DNA of 64,000 nt from Arthrobacter sp. Alg241-R88 (GCF_900537115.1 NZ_UNRG01000003.1:62001-126000); one strand, 5' to 3'. Positions 34,954-45,201 are shown, counted from the first letter of the stretch. The notes: generated from the letters alone by a model not told the origin. Made by a program: numbers and translations.

Positions 34954-35583
34954 ATGCAGGCCATCAATGACTTCATCCTCGCGGCAGCCGGACAGCCCTG
35001 GGTGCTGTTCCTTGTTTTGGCCTGCTGCATCATTGACGGCTTCTTTCCGCCCGTACCGAGTGAATCAGTGGTGGTGGGCCTCTCCGCAGTGGCTGCCACC
35101 GCGGATGTACCCAACCCCTGGCTCCTGATGCTGGTGGCGGCCCTTGGCGCCTTTACCGGCGACAACATCGCGTACCTGATCGGCCGCAGGGTAGGAACCA
35201 ATAGGTGGTCGTGGATGCGGGGCCCCCGGATGCAAAGCGCCTTCCGGTGGGCAGGCCGGGAGCTGCGCAAGCGCCCGGCCTCGCTCATCCTCGTGGCGCG
35301 CTTCGTACCAATCGGAAGAGTAGCTGTGAACCTCACGGCCGGGGTCACGCATTATCCGCACCTGCGCTTCGTGGGGCTGACCGTCCTCTCGGCCAGCCTG
35401 TGGGCGGCCTACTCGGTGGGAATCGGGCTGTTCTTTGGCCAGTGGTTTGAAGACAACCACCTCCTGGGCGCCGTCATCGCCATCATCTGTGCAGTGGCCC
35501 TCGGGATCGTGGTGGACCTGGTCATCAACCGGGTCCGGCGAAAGGCGCCCATGGTGGAGCGGATGAAGGAACCGGAAGCGTAG
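34954..35583 (+). CDS. DedA family membrane protein
   Basis: 209-residue integral membrane protein of the DedA/SNARE-associated family. It shows PPVPSESVVVGLSA, GDNIAYLIGRRVG and the family block ARFVPIGRVAVNLTAG with conserved Arg residues. Members move undecaprenyl phosphate or other lipids across the membrane. It begins six bases after deoA and so ends the salvage operon; a second DedA gene follows. No direct link to nucleosides is known. Confidence 0.9.
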   Translation: MQAINDFILAAAGQPWVLFLVLACCIIDGFFPPVPSESVVVGLSAVAATADVPNPWLLMLVAALGAFTGDNIAYLIGRRVGTNRWSWMRGPRMQSAFRWAGRELRKRPASLILVARFVPIGRVAVNLTAGVTHYPHLRFVGLTVLSASLWAAYSVGIGLFFGQWFEDNHLLGAVIAIICAVALGIVVDLVINRVRRKAPMVERMKEPEA

Positions 35584-35708
35584 TTCAACCGTTGTTCGGG
35601 CAGGCAGGGGCGTAGCGTGTTGCGCCGCGGCCGTGGGACACTTAGAACGATTTCCGCTTTGGCTGCGTCACTTTTGGCTGGTGCCATTTTGCATAGGAGC
35701 AAGACCGC

Positions 35709-36437
35709 GTGGAGTTTATTAATGAGGCCGTGCTCCATGCAGCGGGCCAGTGGTGGATCTACCCGGTACTGCTGCTGTTCTTCTTTGTGGACGGCTTCGC
35801 CATGGTGGTCCCCAGCGAAACCCTCATCGTAGCCCTTGCGGCGTTCTCCCGGCACGGTGGGGAACCCAATCTTTGGATCCTGGGCATCACCGCCCTGGTC
35901 GGTGCCATCGCCGGCGACAACATGGCTTTTATGCTCGGACGCCGGATTGGCCTGAACCGGTGGAAATGGATGCGCCGGCCCAAGGTCCAGAAGGCCTTCG
36001 GCTGGGCCCGCTATGAACTCGAGAAGCGCGGAGCGGTGCTGATCTTCACTGCCCGCTACATCCCATGGGGCCGGGTGGCCGTGAACTACGTGGCTGGAAG
36101 CACCGGCTTCGGCCACCGCCGCTTTTTCCTGCTGGACGCCTTCGCCTGCATCACGTGGGTGGGGTATTCCATCGGCATCGGACTGCTGGCCAGTTCCTTT
36201 CCGTGGCTGCACCACAACCCGCTGCTCAGTGCGGGCATAGCGGTGGTGTTCGCGATTGTGCTCGGCATCCTCATCGACCACCTGCTCCGGTGGTGGCACA
36301 AGCACCTTGCCCGCAACGACGCCCAGGACTTGGACGAGTGGCTCGACGGCGGCCCGGACGGCGCACGGGACAGCCAAACCGAAGGCAACGCCGTCCTGGC
36401 ACCCGCTGCCGCGGACGGCAAGCCTGCCGCCACCTAG
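35709..36437 (+). CDS. DedA family membrane protein
   Basis: 242-residue paralogue of the preceding protein. It shows VVPSETLIVALAAF, GDNMAFMLGRRIG and ARYIPWGRVAVNYVAG, plus a longer acidic, Ala/Pro-rich C-terminal tail. GTG at 35709 has AGGAGC upstream. The 125-bp gap before it may hold its own promoter. Tandem DedA genes probably arose by duplication. Confidence 0.88.
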   Translation: MEFINEAVLHAAGQWWIYPVLLLFFFVDGFAMVVPSETLIVALAAFSRHGGEPNLWILGITALVGAIAGDNMAFMLGRRIGLNRWKWMRRPKVQKAFGWARYELEKRGAVLIFTARYIPWGRVAVNYVAGSTGFGHRRFFLLDAFACITWVGYSIGIGLLASSFPWLHHNPLLSAGIAVVFAIVLGILIDHLLRWWHKHLARNDAQDLDEWLDGGPDGARDSQTEGNAVLAPAAADGKPAAT

Positions 36438-36464
36438 CCGCTGGCATTGAACCCCTGCCCACCC

Positions 36465-36470
36465 TAAGGT
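36465..36470 (+). promoter_or_regulatory. -10 hexamer for add
   Basis: TAAGGT followed by six bases and GTG at 36477, leaderless arrangement. Confidence 0.5.
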
Positions 36471-36476
36471 GGGAAC

Positions 36477-37613
36477 GTGACTGAGCCTATTGTTGACGCT
36501 GCCCCTGCCATCGATTTTGACCTGAAGAACCTCCCAAAGGTTTCACTTCATGACCACCTGGACGGAGGACTCCGTCCGGCCACCATCATCGAACTCGCCG
36601 AGGCAGTTGGCCACACCCTTCCTTCCACCGATCCTGTGGCGCTGGGCCAATGGTTCCGCGAGTCGGCGGACTCCGGCTCCCTGGTCCGCTACCTTGAGAC
36701 GTTCGACCACACCGTCGCCGTGATGCAGACCGCCGAAGGACTCTTCCGCGTCGCGAAGGAATTCGTCGAGGACCTTGCCGACGACGGCGTGGTGTACGGC
36801 GAAGTACGGTGGGCCCCCGAGCAGCATCTGCAGAAGGGCCTCACACTGGATGAAGCCGTGGAAGCGGTGCAGGAAGGCCTTGAGGCCGGCGTCGAGGCCG
36901 TGGGGGAGACCGGACGGGAAATCCAGGTGGGCCAGCTCATCACGGCCATGCGCCACGCCGACCGCGGCCAGGAGATCGCTGAACTCGCAGTCCGGCACCG
37001 CAATAAGGGCGCTGTAGGTTTTGACATCGCCGGCGCCGAAGACGGCTTCCTGCCCTCCCGCTTCAGGGAGGCCTTCACCTACCTGGCCCAGAACAACTTC
37101 CCGGCCACCGTTCACGCGGGCGAGGCAGCCGGCCTGGAGAGCATCCAGTCCGCACTGGTGGACGGCCGGGCGCTCCGGCTTGGACATGGCGTCCGGATCG
37201 CCGAGGACATCATGGTGGAGTTCGACGACGATGACGAGACCGAGGACACCATCGGACTGGTGACCCTCGGCGACCTCTCCAGCTGGGTCCGCGACCGCGG
37301 CATTGCCCTGGAAATCTGCCCGTCCTCAAATCTCCAGACCGGTGCGATCGCGGGGTTCGGCGACGGCATCGAAAGCCACCCGCTGGACATGCTGTACCAG
37401 CTCGGCTTCAACGTCACCATCAACACCGACAACCGCCTGATGAGCGGGGTCACCCTGACCGACGAGTTCGACCTCCTCGTGGAAACCTTCGACTACGATC
37501 TCGACGACCTGCTGGAGCTGACCCTGAACGCCGCCGAGGCATCCTTCCTGCCGCTGGAGGAGAAGGAAGCCCTGGTGGAGTACATCAACGACGCTTACGC
37601 GAACCTTGGCTAA
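36477..37613 (+). CDS. add: adenosine deaminase
   Basis: 378-residue zinc hydrolase turning adenosine into inosine. It shows HDHLDGGLRP with two zinc histidines, GFDIAGAEDGF, TVHAGEAAGLES with the catalytic-site His/Glu, RLGHGVRI, EICPSSNLQTG and NTDNRLMSG (the family aspartate; the more usual form is NTDDP). It extends the nucleoside salvage module to purines, but has its own -10 element. An acidic insert (DDDDETED-like) around residue 245 is a lineage feature. It overlaps the next gene by 8 bases. Confidence 0.95.
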   Translation: MTEPIVDAAPAIDFDLKNLPKVSLHDHLDGGLRPATIIELAEAVGHTLPSTDPVALGQWFRESADSGSLVRYLETFDHTVAVMQTAEGLFRVAKEFVEDLADDGVVYGEVRWAPEQHLQKGLTLDEAVEAVQEGLEAGVEAVGETGREIQVGQLITAMRHADRGQEIAELAVRHRNKGAVGFDIAGAEDGFLPSRFREAFTYLAQNNFPATVHAGEAAGLESIQSALVDGRALRLGHGVRIAEDIMVEFDDDDETEDTIGLVTLGDLSSWVRDRGIALEICPSSNLQTGAIAGFGDGIESHPLDMLYQLGFNVTINTDNRLMSGVTLTDEFDLLVETFDYDLDDLLELTLNAAEASFLPLEEKEALVEYINDAYANLG

Positions 37614-38364
37614 CGAGCCGGATGTCGGCAGCTCCCCGGTGGGGGAGCTGCGGAATGGGCCCACAGCAGCAGGGGGCCCCGAGCGAGCTTGCGAGCTGGG
37701 GGAGCTGCTGGGGATAGTCGCTTCCCTCCGGGAGCACTGCCCGTGGATGGGGGCGCTCACCCACGCGTCGCTGGTGGAGTACCTCCTCGAAGAGGCCTTT
37801 GAGGTTGCCGAAACGATCGAGGCCGGAAGCTCTGGCGGTACCACGGCAGAAGCAGCAGACGCCGAACTCCAGGGCGAGCTGGGCGACGTCCTGCTCCAGG
37901 TGGTGCTGCACGCCCGGCTTGCCGAGGAGCGCGGCGCCTTCACGTTCGACGACGTCGCGCGCGGGCTCAGTGCCAAGATGGTCCGCCGGAACCCCCATGT
38001 GTTCCGCCCGGACGGCTCCCTGCAGGACAGCTTTCCGGCCACCATTGATGAGATCGTCCAGAAGTGGGACGCCGTGAAGCGCGCCGAGCGGCCGGAGCGG
38101 CGGGATCCGTTTGAAGGGATCCCGCTGGCCCTCCCGGCGCTGGCACGGGCTCAAAAATCCATCGACCGCGTGGCCAGGGCAGGGCTTCCGCAAGCTCAAC
38201 CACCGGCGGATGTTGGCCCCTTCACGTCGGAAGAAGAACTCGGCGAGCTGCTGTTCGCCGTCGTGCATTCCGCCCGGGCCAGCGGGTTCGACGCCGAGCG
38301 TGCCCTGCGCGGCGCGGTCCGGACCTACCAGCAGCGTGTCCCCGAGCAGCACCACCAGAGATAA
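37606..38364 (+). CDS. mazG: MazG family nucleoside triphosphate pyrophosphohydrolase
   Basis: 252-residue all-alpha NTP pyrophosphatase that hydrolyses non-canonical or excess (d)NTPs. The metal-binding EExxE...ExxD pattern is present as LLEEAFEVAETIE and ELGDVLLQVVLHA. The preceding CPWD-x-EQTHESL motif reads CPWMGALTHASL here, an unusual change. The N-terminal 40 residues look low-complexity. The TTG start overlaps the add stop. In mycobacteria mazG also sits close upstream of eno, as here. Confidence 0.88.
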   Translation: MANEPDVGSSPVGELRNGPTAAGGPERACELGELLGIVASLREHCPWMGALTHASLVEYLLEEAFEVAETIEAGSSGGTTAEAADAELQGELGDVLLQVVLHARLAEERGAFTFDDVARGLSAKMVRRNPHVFRPDGSLQDSFPATIDEIVQKWDAVKRAERPERRDPFEGIPLALPALARAQKSIDRVARAGLPQAQPPADVGPFTSEEELGELLFAVVHSARASGFDAERALRGAVRTYQQRVPEQHHQR

Positions 38365-38476
38365 CCGCACCATCATGACGTCCGGGGGCTGGATAGGTTT
38401 CCGTAACCCGGACCACTCTCGACTACGCTGGTCCGTGACGAGTACGTCGAGTCTTTCTGCAAGATCCCCCCGTTAA

Positions 38477-39778
<1,302 letters not shown>

Positions 39779-39787
39779 TAGCCGCAT

Positions 39788-39839
39788 AAACAACGAGGCG
39801 GTGGCTATGGTTGAAAGACCATAGCCACCGTTGTTGTTT
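39788..39839 (+). terminator. terminator after eno
   Basis: 13-bp core stem (39799-39811 with 39818-39830), 6-base loop, outer AAACAAC/GTTGTTT pairing and a 3' T-rich run. Confidence 0.85.
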
Positions 39840-39901
39840 CGGCAACTTAGTTTCAGCCCAGCTAGCGGCGGCCCAGGCAGGCTGCGTGTTTCAGGAGTGT
39901 C

Positions 39902-40606
39902 ATGGCTACCCGCCGTCCCAAAGTTCCAAAGGTCGCCTCTTCCCGTTCGGGCACACCGCGGTCGAACCAGGAAACGGACCACGAAGCCGCTGTAATCCGG
40001 GCGGATTTCCGTTCCGCCAAGGAAAAACCCGGCGCCAACGGGGCCGGCCGAAAAGCTGCCGCACCGACGGCCGGCAACGCAGCGGGTGCCCACTCGCCCG
40101 GCTCCAAAAACGTCCCGGGACCACACGGCGCCTCCTCGCCTGCCGGCGCAGGAAAGGGGAGCAATTCCCAAGGCGCGTCTGCGGCGGCCGGCGCCGAAAC
40201 GCCCGAAGACCAGCAGCCCGTCCCGGCCAAGGCGTTTTCCGGACGGATGCTCGCGCTGGCCGTGGTCATGATTGCCATCACCATCATGCTGGCCCCCACG
40301 GTGAAGATTTTCTTCGACAAAAGGGCAGAAATAGCGGCCCTGAACGCTGACATTGCCGCCCGCGAGGCGGAAGGCAACAGCCTCCGGCAGCAGGTTTCCC
40401 GGTGGCAGGACCCCAACTACGTGAAACAGCAGGCCCGCGACCGCATTAACATGGTTATGCCGGGCGAAACCGGCTACTGGGTCTTCGGCAGCGATGTGCC
40501 GGCCGGAGAAAGCAGTAGCCAAACCGGTGCAGCAGCACAAGACCCCGCCGATCTGCCGTGGGTGGATTCCCTGTGGGAGTCCATCACGCGCGCGGCCACA
40601 GACTGA
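39902..40606 (+). CDS. septum formation initiator (FtsB/DivIC family) protein
   Basis: 234-residue bitopic cell-division protein. A long hydrophilic Ala/Gly/Pro-rich cytoplasmic region (1-112) precedes one transmembrane helix (about 113-132, LALAVVMIAITIMLAPTV). A coiled coil (RAEIAALNADIAAREAEGNSL region) and the DivIC-type segment QARDRINMVMPGETGYWV follow. It would act with FtsL/FtsQ at the septum. Order eno - this gene - DUF501 - ppx is the same as in mycobacteria (Rv1023-Rv1026). Confidence 0.9.
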   Translation: MATRRPKVPKVASSRSGTPRSNQETDHEAAVIRADFRSAKEKPGANGAGRKAAAPTAGNAAGAHSPGSKNVPGPHGASSPAGAGKGSNSQGASAAAGAETPEDQQPVPAKAFSGRMLALAVVMIAITIMLAPTVKIFFDKRAEIAALNADIAAREAEGNSLRQQVSRWQDPNYVKQQARDRINMVMPGETGYWVFGSDVPAGESSSQTGAAAQDPADLPWVDSLWESITRAATD

Positions 40607-40634
40607 ACCGCAAAAGGAAGGACGGCCCGCGACA

Positions 40635-41306
40635 GTGGAACCCAACACGGCAGCCGCCCGGGATGAATCCCGCCAACCATCACCGCAAGACCTGGAAGTA
40701 CTGAGCCGCCAGCTGGGACGGCCGGTCAGGGACGTAGTGGAGATTCCTGCGCGCTGCGTCTGCGGTAACCCGCTGGTGGCCGCCACCGCTCCCCGCCTCG
40801 GCAACGGAACTCCGTTCCCCACCACCTTCTACCTGACGCATCCGGTCATTACCTCTGCAGTTTCCCGGCTCGAAGCCGCGGGCGTTATGAACGTGATGAA
40901 CGAGCAACTGGCCGGCGATGACGTACTGGCCGCCGCCTACCGCTCTGCCCACAACGCGTACCTAAAGGCACGCTCGGACATCGGTGAACGGTCCGGGATC
41001 GGAGCCGTCCCCGAAATCGATGGGATCTCAGCCGGCGGCATGCCCACCCGAGTCAAATGCCTTCACGTCCTGGTAGGGCACTCACTCGCGGCCGGTCCGG
41101 GAGTCAATCCGCTGGGGGACCAGGCCATCTCCGCCATCAGCGAGTGGTGGACCGCCGACACGTGTTACTGCGAAGGCGCATGGGACACCACCGGTGAAGC
41201 CCCGTCCCGGGACCTCAGCCGCCACGGACCGCAGGGGCTGCCGGACATCGTAGGCCGTCCCGCGCCCGTTCGAAAGACCTCCGGCACCGCAGAGGCCGGG
41301 CAATGA
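40635..41306 (+). CDS. DUF501 domain protein
   Basis: 223 residues with the DUF501 pattern: RQLGRPVRDVVEIPARCVCGNPLVAATAPRL-type opening, GTPFPTTFYLTHP, and a late RVKCLHVLVGHSLAAGPGVNPLGD followed by WWTADTCYC. Cysteines in CVCG, KCLH and CYC could bind metal. Function is unknown; it is consistently between divIC and ppx in actinobacteria. GTG at 40635 is chosen to avoid overlap with divIC. Coupled to ppx by ATGA. Confidence 0.9.
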   Translation: MEPNTAAARDESRQPSPQDLEVLSRQLGRPVRDVVEIPARCVCGNPLVAATAPRLGNGTPFPTTFYLTHPVITSAVSRLEAAGVMNVMNEQLAGDDVLAAAYRSAHNAYLKARSDIGERSGIGAVPEIDGISAGGMPTRVKCLHVLVGHSLAAGPGVNPLGDQAISAISEWWTADTCYCEGAWDTTGEAPSRDLSRHGPQGLPDIVGRPAPVRKTSGTAEAGQ

Positions 41307-42250
41307 CCCGCGTCGCCGCCATTGACTGCGGCACCAACTCCATCCGCCTCCTCATCGCCGACATCGAACGCAGCAACGGGACCACCAGCCTCAAGGACGT
41401 GGTGCGGGAGATGCGCGTGGTGCGGCTGGGCCAAGGAGTGGATGCCACGGGCGAACTGGCTCCGGAAGCGCTGGAGCGCACTTTCGCGGCGGCCGCCGAC
41501 TACGCCCGCCTGATCCAGGAGCACGGTGCCGGCAAGGTTCGTTTCGTTGCCACCTCTGCCAGCCGTGACGCGCGGAACAGGGGCGTCTTCGTGGACGGCA
41601 TCCGGGACCTCCTGGGCGTGGAACCTGAGGTCATCTCCGGCGACGAGGAAGCCGCGCTGTCCTTTGCCGGCGCCAGCAGCGTCCTGCCCATCCTGGACGG
41701 CCAGGAGGTGCTGGTAGTTGACCTGGGCGGCGGAAGTACCGAATTCGTCCTGGGTACGGCAGCCGGCGTGACAGCAGCAAAATCAGTGGATATCGGCTGT
41801 GTGCGGCTGACCGAACGGCATCTGCGCCAGGACCCGCCCACCCCCGAACAGATAGCAGCCGCGGAAGCTGATGTGGACGCCGCCATCGCACGCGCCGGAC
41901 AGGACGTTCCGCTGGAACGCGCCACCGCCGTCGTCGGCGTTGCCGGCTCCATTACCACCATTACTGCCCACGCCCTTCGGCTGACGGAATATTCGCCCAA
42001 CGCGATCCACGGCAGGGAACTTCCCCTCGACACGGTCCGGGCTGCCGGTACCGATCTCCTCACCATGACGCGTTCAGATCGCGCCGCGCTGCCCTACATG
42101 CATCCGGGCCGGGTGGACGTCATCGGTGCAGGGGGACTGGTCTGGCGGCGGATCCTCGAAAGGCTGGCCGGGTTGACCGGTGGACGGATTGCAACAGCCA
42201 CCGCCAGCGAACATGACATTCTCGACGGCATTGCCCTGAGCATCGACTGA
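41303..42250 (+). CDS. ppx: Ppx/GppA phosphatase family protein (exopolyphosphatase)
   Basis: 315-residue ASKHA-fold phosphatase that degrades polyphosphate or pppGpp. It shows the phosphate-1 motif AAIDCGTNSIRLLIAD, phosphate-2 VVDLGGGSTEFVLG and GVAGSITTITA. It is the short, two-domain form like mycobacterial Ppx proteins. ATGA overlap with the DUF501 gene; the subtilase gene starts six bases after its stop. Confidence 0.93.
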   Translation: MTRVAAIDCGTNSIRLLIADIERSNGTTSLKDVVREMRVVRLGQGVDATGELAPEALERTFAAAADYARLIQEHGAGKVRFVATSASRDARNRGVFVDGIRDLLGVEPEVISGDEEAALSFAGASSVLPILDGQEVLVVDLGGGSTEFVLGTAAGVTAAKSVDIGCVRLTERHLRQDPPTPEQIAAAEADVDAAIARAGQDVPLERATAVVGVAGSITTITAHALRLTEYSPNAIHGRELPLDTVRAAGTDLLTMTRSDRAALPYMHPGRVDVIGAGGLVWRRILERLAGLTGGRIATATASEHDILDGIALSID

Positions 42251-42256
42251 CGGCCC

Positions 42257-43642
42257 ATGCTCAAACACAGCACTGGGATGGGATCACCCCTTGGACGGGC
42301 CACCGCAGCACTGCTCGCGCTGGTCCTGGCTGGCGGCTGCCTTGTCACCGGTCTTCTCACCGCCCCGGCAGCCCACGCAGATGAATGGCGCGACAAGCAG
42401 TACTGGCTGGGCGAGTCCGGCATCACCAAGGCCTGGGAGGTTTCCAAGGGCGCCGGCGTGAAAGTTGCCGTCATCGACAGCGGCGTGGACGCCCAGCATC
42501 CCGACCTTAAGGGAGCTGTTGCCGGCGGCTACGACGCCTCCGGTTCGGGGCAGCCCAATGGCCAAAAAGGTGTGGGCTCCAAGACTGAACACGGCACCCT
42601 CGTGGCCACCATGCTTGCAGGAAGGGGCCATCAGCCGGCCGACGCCACTGCCAGCCCAACACCCGGCCCCGCAGCCCTTCCCCCCGACGGAATCATAGGC
42701 GTGGCCCCGGAGGCCCAGATCCTTTCGGTCTCCACCTGGTTGGGCTCAGCGAATCCCTCAGGTAAAAGCGACCAGGACCAGATTCCCGAGGCTGTCCGCT
42801 GGGCGGTGGACAACGGTGCAAAGGTCATCAACATTTCCCTGGGCAGCACCACGCCGCAATGGCCGCAAAGCTGGGACGCCGCCTTCCTCTACGCCGAGCA
42901 AAAAGACGTCGTAATCGTGGCGGCGGCCGGCAACCGGGTGGGTGGCAACACGCAGGTGGGCGCTCCTGCCACCATTCCCGGCGTCCTCACCGTCGCCGGC
43001 CTGGACCGCAAGGGCGCAGCCAGCGTTGACGCATCCTCCCAGGGAATCAGCATCGGGGTTGCGGCGCCCGCTGAAAACCTGCTGGGCGGTCTTCCCGGCG
43101 GCAGTTATGCGGAATGGGCAGGAACCTCGGGTGCGACGCCGATTGTCTCCGGCGTTGCGGCCCTGATCCGGTCCAAATGGCCGGAGATGTCCGCGAAACA
43201 GGTCATCAACAGGATTGTTACGACCGCAAAGGACGCCGGAGCACCCGGCAAGGACCCCCTGTACGGCTTCGGTGTGCTCGATGCCGAGGCGGCCTTGAAG
43301 GGCAACGTTCCCGAGGCCGGCGCCAACCCGCTTGGCTCCATTGCGGAATGGATCCGCGTTCACCGGCGGGGCAACCTCGCCACCCCCGCCCCGCTGCCTA
43401 CCTCGGAAGTCCCTAGCGCCGTGCCTACCTTGCCGGAGGCTACCGTACCCGCGGCCAAGCCGCCGTCGCAGCGGGACACTGCCCTCGGCGCCGCCGTCGT
43501 GATCGGTTTCAGCCTGTTGTTCGTGGCGATCATCGCGGCAGCCGTCGTCCAACTCCGGCGGGCGGCGAGGAGCCCGGGAGTGGTGGCGGAGGAGCCTGAC
43601 ACCGGCGTGATGGACAGCGTCGATTCCGCCCGGAAACCCTGA
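42257..43642 (+). CDS. membrane-anchored S8 (subtilisin-like) serine protease
   Basis: 461 residues: signal peptide (1-41, ending PAAHA), peptidase S8 domain (about 45-350) and a Pro/Ala-rich linker. A C-terminal transmembrane helix (about 415-435, VVIGFSLLFVAIIAAAVV) and a short basic tail follow. The catalytic triad is D74 (AVIDSGVD), H112 (EHGTLVA) and S291 (GTSGATP, with Gly where Met is usual). The layout matches mycosins, the proteases of type VII secretion, but no ESX genes are in the window. Natural substrate unknown. Confidence 0.88.
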   Translation: MLKHSTGMGSPLGRATAALLALVLAGGCLVTGLLTAPAAHADEWRDKQYWLGESGITKAWEVSKGAGVKVAVIDSGVDAQHPDLKGAVAGGYDASGSGQPNGQKGVGSKTEHGTLVATMLAGRGHQPADATASPTPGPAALPPDGIIGVAPEAQILSVSTWLGSANPSGKSDQDQIPEAVRWAVDNGAKVINISLGSTTPQWPQSWDAAFLYAEQKDVVIVAAAGNRVGGNTQVGAPATIPGVLTVAGLDRKGAASVDASSQGISIGVAAPAENLLGGLPGGSYAEWAGTSGATPIVSGVAALIRSKWPEMSAKQVINRIVTTAKDAGAPGKDPLYGFGVLDAEAALKGNVPEAGANPLGSIAEWIRVHRRGNLATPAPLPTSEVPSAVPTLPEATVPAAKPPSQRDTALGAAVVIGFSLLFVAIIAAAVVQLRRAARSPGVVAEEPDTGVMDSVDSARKP

Positions 43643-43689
43643 GGCGGGAAGCCTGTCCGGCAGTTAGTGAAGATTTTCACAAACTGCTG

Positions 43690-43695
43690 TATCCT
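43690..43695 (+). promoter_or_regulatory. -10 hexamer for ndh
   Basis: TATCCT followed by six bases and ATG 43702, the leaderless arrangement. Confidence 0.5.
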
Positions 43696-43701
43696 TAAAC
43701 T

Positions 43702-45177
43702 ATGGCAACCACCCCAGAGCTCCAGGACCGTCCCAGGGTACTCGTCGTCGGCGGCGGGTACGTCGGCCTGTACGTAGCACTCAAACTGCAGAAGAAGATC
43801 GCGAATGCCGGTGGCATCGTCACCCTCGTGGATCCACTGCCCTACATGACCTACCAGCCGTTCCTGCCCGAGGTGGCCGGCGGCAACATCGAGGCGCGCC
43901 ACGCTGTGGTCTCCCACCGTCAGCACCTCAAGCAGACCGAACTGATCCAGGGCCGAGTGACCTCGATCGACCACGCCAACCGCACGGCGGTGGTGGCTCC
44001 CGCCGACGGCGGTGCGCACTTTGAGGTTCCCTACTTCGACGTTGTGATGGCGGCAGGTGCCATCACCCGCACGTTCCCCATCAAGGGCCTCGCGGACAAG
44101 GGCATCGGCCTGAAGACCATCGAGGAAGCTGTTGCCCTCCGCAACAAGGTCCTGGAGCGCATCGAAGTTGCCTCCACCATGACCGATCCCGCGGCGCGTG
44201 CCAAGGCCCTCACCTTCGTTGTGGTGGGCGGCGGGTTTGCCGGCATCGAGTGCATCACCGAGATGGAGGACCTTGCCCGGGCCGCCGTCCGGAACAACCC
44301 GCGCATCAAGCAGGAGGAAGTCCGCTTCGTCCTGGTGGAAGCCATGGGCCGGATCATGCCCGAGGTTACCGCCAAGCAGGCCGAATGGGTTGTGGAGCAC
44401 CTCCGCAGCCGCGGCATCGAGGTACTCCTCAACACGTCCCTGGACAACGCTGAGGGCACGCTCAAGCTCATCAACCTCCCGGACAAGACCCCCGCCCAGG
44501 AGTTCGAAACGGACACCCTCGTGTGGACGGCCGGCGTGCAGGCCAACCCCATGGTCCGGTCCACCGACTTCCCGCTCGAGCCGCGCGGCCGCGTCCGCGT
44601 CCTGCCGGACCTCCGGGTTGCCGGCGATGAAGGCATCATCGACAACGCCTGGGCAGCCGGCGACGTCGCCGCCGTTCCCGACCTCACCGGCAAGGGCCTC
44701 CCGGACGGTACCTGCGTCCCCAACGCCCAGCACGCGCTCCGCCAGGCGAAGCGCCTCGCCAAGAACCTTTGGGCCTCCCGCTGGGACAAGCCGCTGAAGG
44801 ACTACAAGCACAAGAACCTGGGCGCTGTTGCCGGCTTCGGTGAGTGGAAGGGCGTTGCCAACATCAATCTTGTGGGCAGCATCGGGCTCAAGGGCGGACT
44901 CGCCTGGCTGGCACACCGCGGCTACCACGGCATGGCCATGCCCACGTTCGAGCGCAAGTTCCGGGTGATCTTCAACTGGATCATCAGCTTCTTCGCAGGC
45001 CGCGACACCACGCAGCTGATGGACCTGGACAACCCGCGCGGTGCCTTCGTGGCCGCAGCTACCCCGGCTCCGAAGCCGGCCGCCGCACCCGCTGCCGATG
45101 CCCCCGCCCCGGTGGCCGGCGGCTCCGGTTCCACTGCGGTGGACTCCAAGGAATCGGTTACGGCCAACGCCAAATAG
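43702..45177 (+). CDS. ndh: type II NADH dehydrogenase
   Basis: 491-residue non-proton-pumping NADH:menaquinone oxidoreductase. It shows the FAD motif VLVVGGGYVGLYVALKL, TYQPFLPEVAGGNIEARH near the quinone site, the NADH motif VVVGGGFAGIECITEM and the second FAD block AWAAGDVAAVPD. The C-terminal VIFNWIISFFAGRD helix would attach it to the membrane; an Ala/Pro-rich tail follows. Works with SdhCDAB in feeding the menaquinone pool. Monocistronic, closed by a terminator. Confidence 0.95.
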   Translation: MATTPELQDRPRVLVVGGGYVGLYVALKLQKKIANAGGIVTLVDPLPYMTYQPFLPEVAGGNIEARHAVVSHRQHLKQTELIQGRVTSIDHANRTAVVAPADGGAHFEVPYFDVVMAAGAITRTFPIKGLADKGIGLKTIEEAVALRNKVLERIEVASTMTDPAARAKALTFVVVGGGFAGIECITEMEDLARAAVRNNPRIKQEEVRFVLVEAMGRIMPEVTAKQAEWVVEHLRSRGIEVLLNTSLDNAEGTLKLINLPDKTPAQEFETDTLVWTAGVQANPMVRSTDFPLEPRGRVRVLPDLRVAGDEGIIDNAWAAGDVAAVPDLTGKGLPDGTCVPNAQHALRQAKRLAKNLWASRWDKPLKDYKHKNLGAVAGFGEWKGVANINLVGSIGLKGGLAWLAHRGYHGMAMPTFERKFRVIFNWIISFFAGRDTTQLMDLDNPRGAFVAAATPAPKPAAAPAADAPAPVAGGSGSTAVDSKESVTANAK

Positions 45178-45201
45178 ACCGGCCCGGCTTTAATGCGCAC
45201 G

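Noticed and set aside
42257..43642. Evidence for a type VII secretion locus
   Set aside because: Only the subtilase resembles a mycosin; no EsxA/B, EccC or other ESX component is present in the window.
43360..44928. 522-residue minus-strand open frame opposite ndh and the subtilase end
   Set aside because: Antisense to clear NDH-2 motifs and crosses the intergenic promoter.
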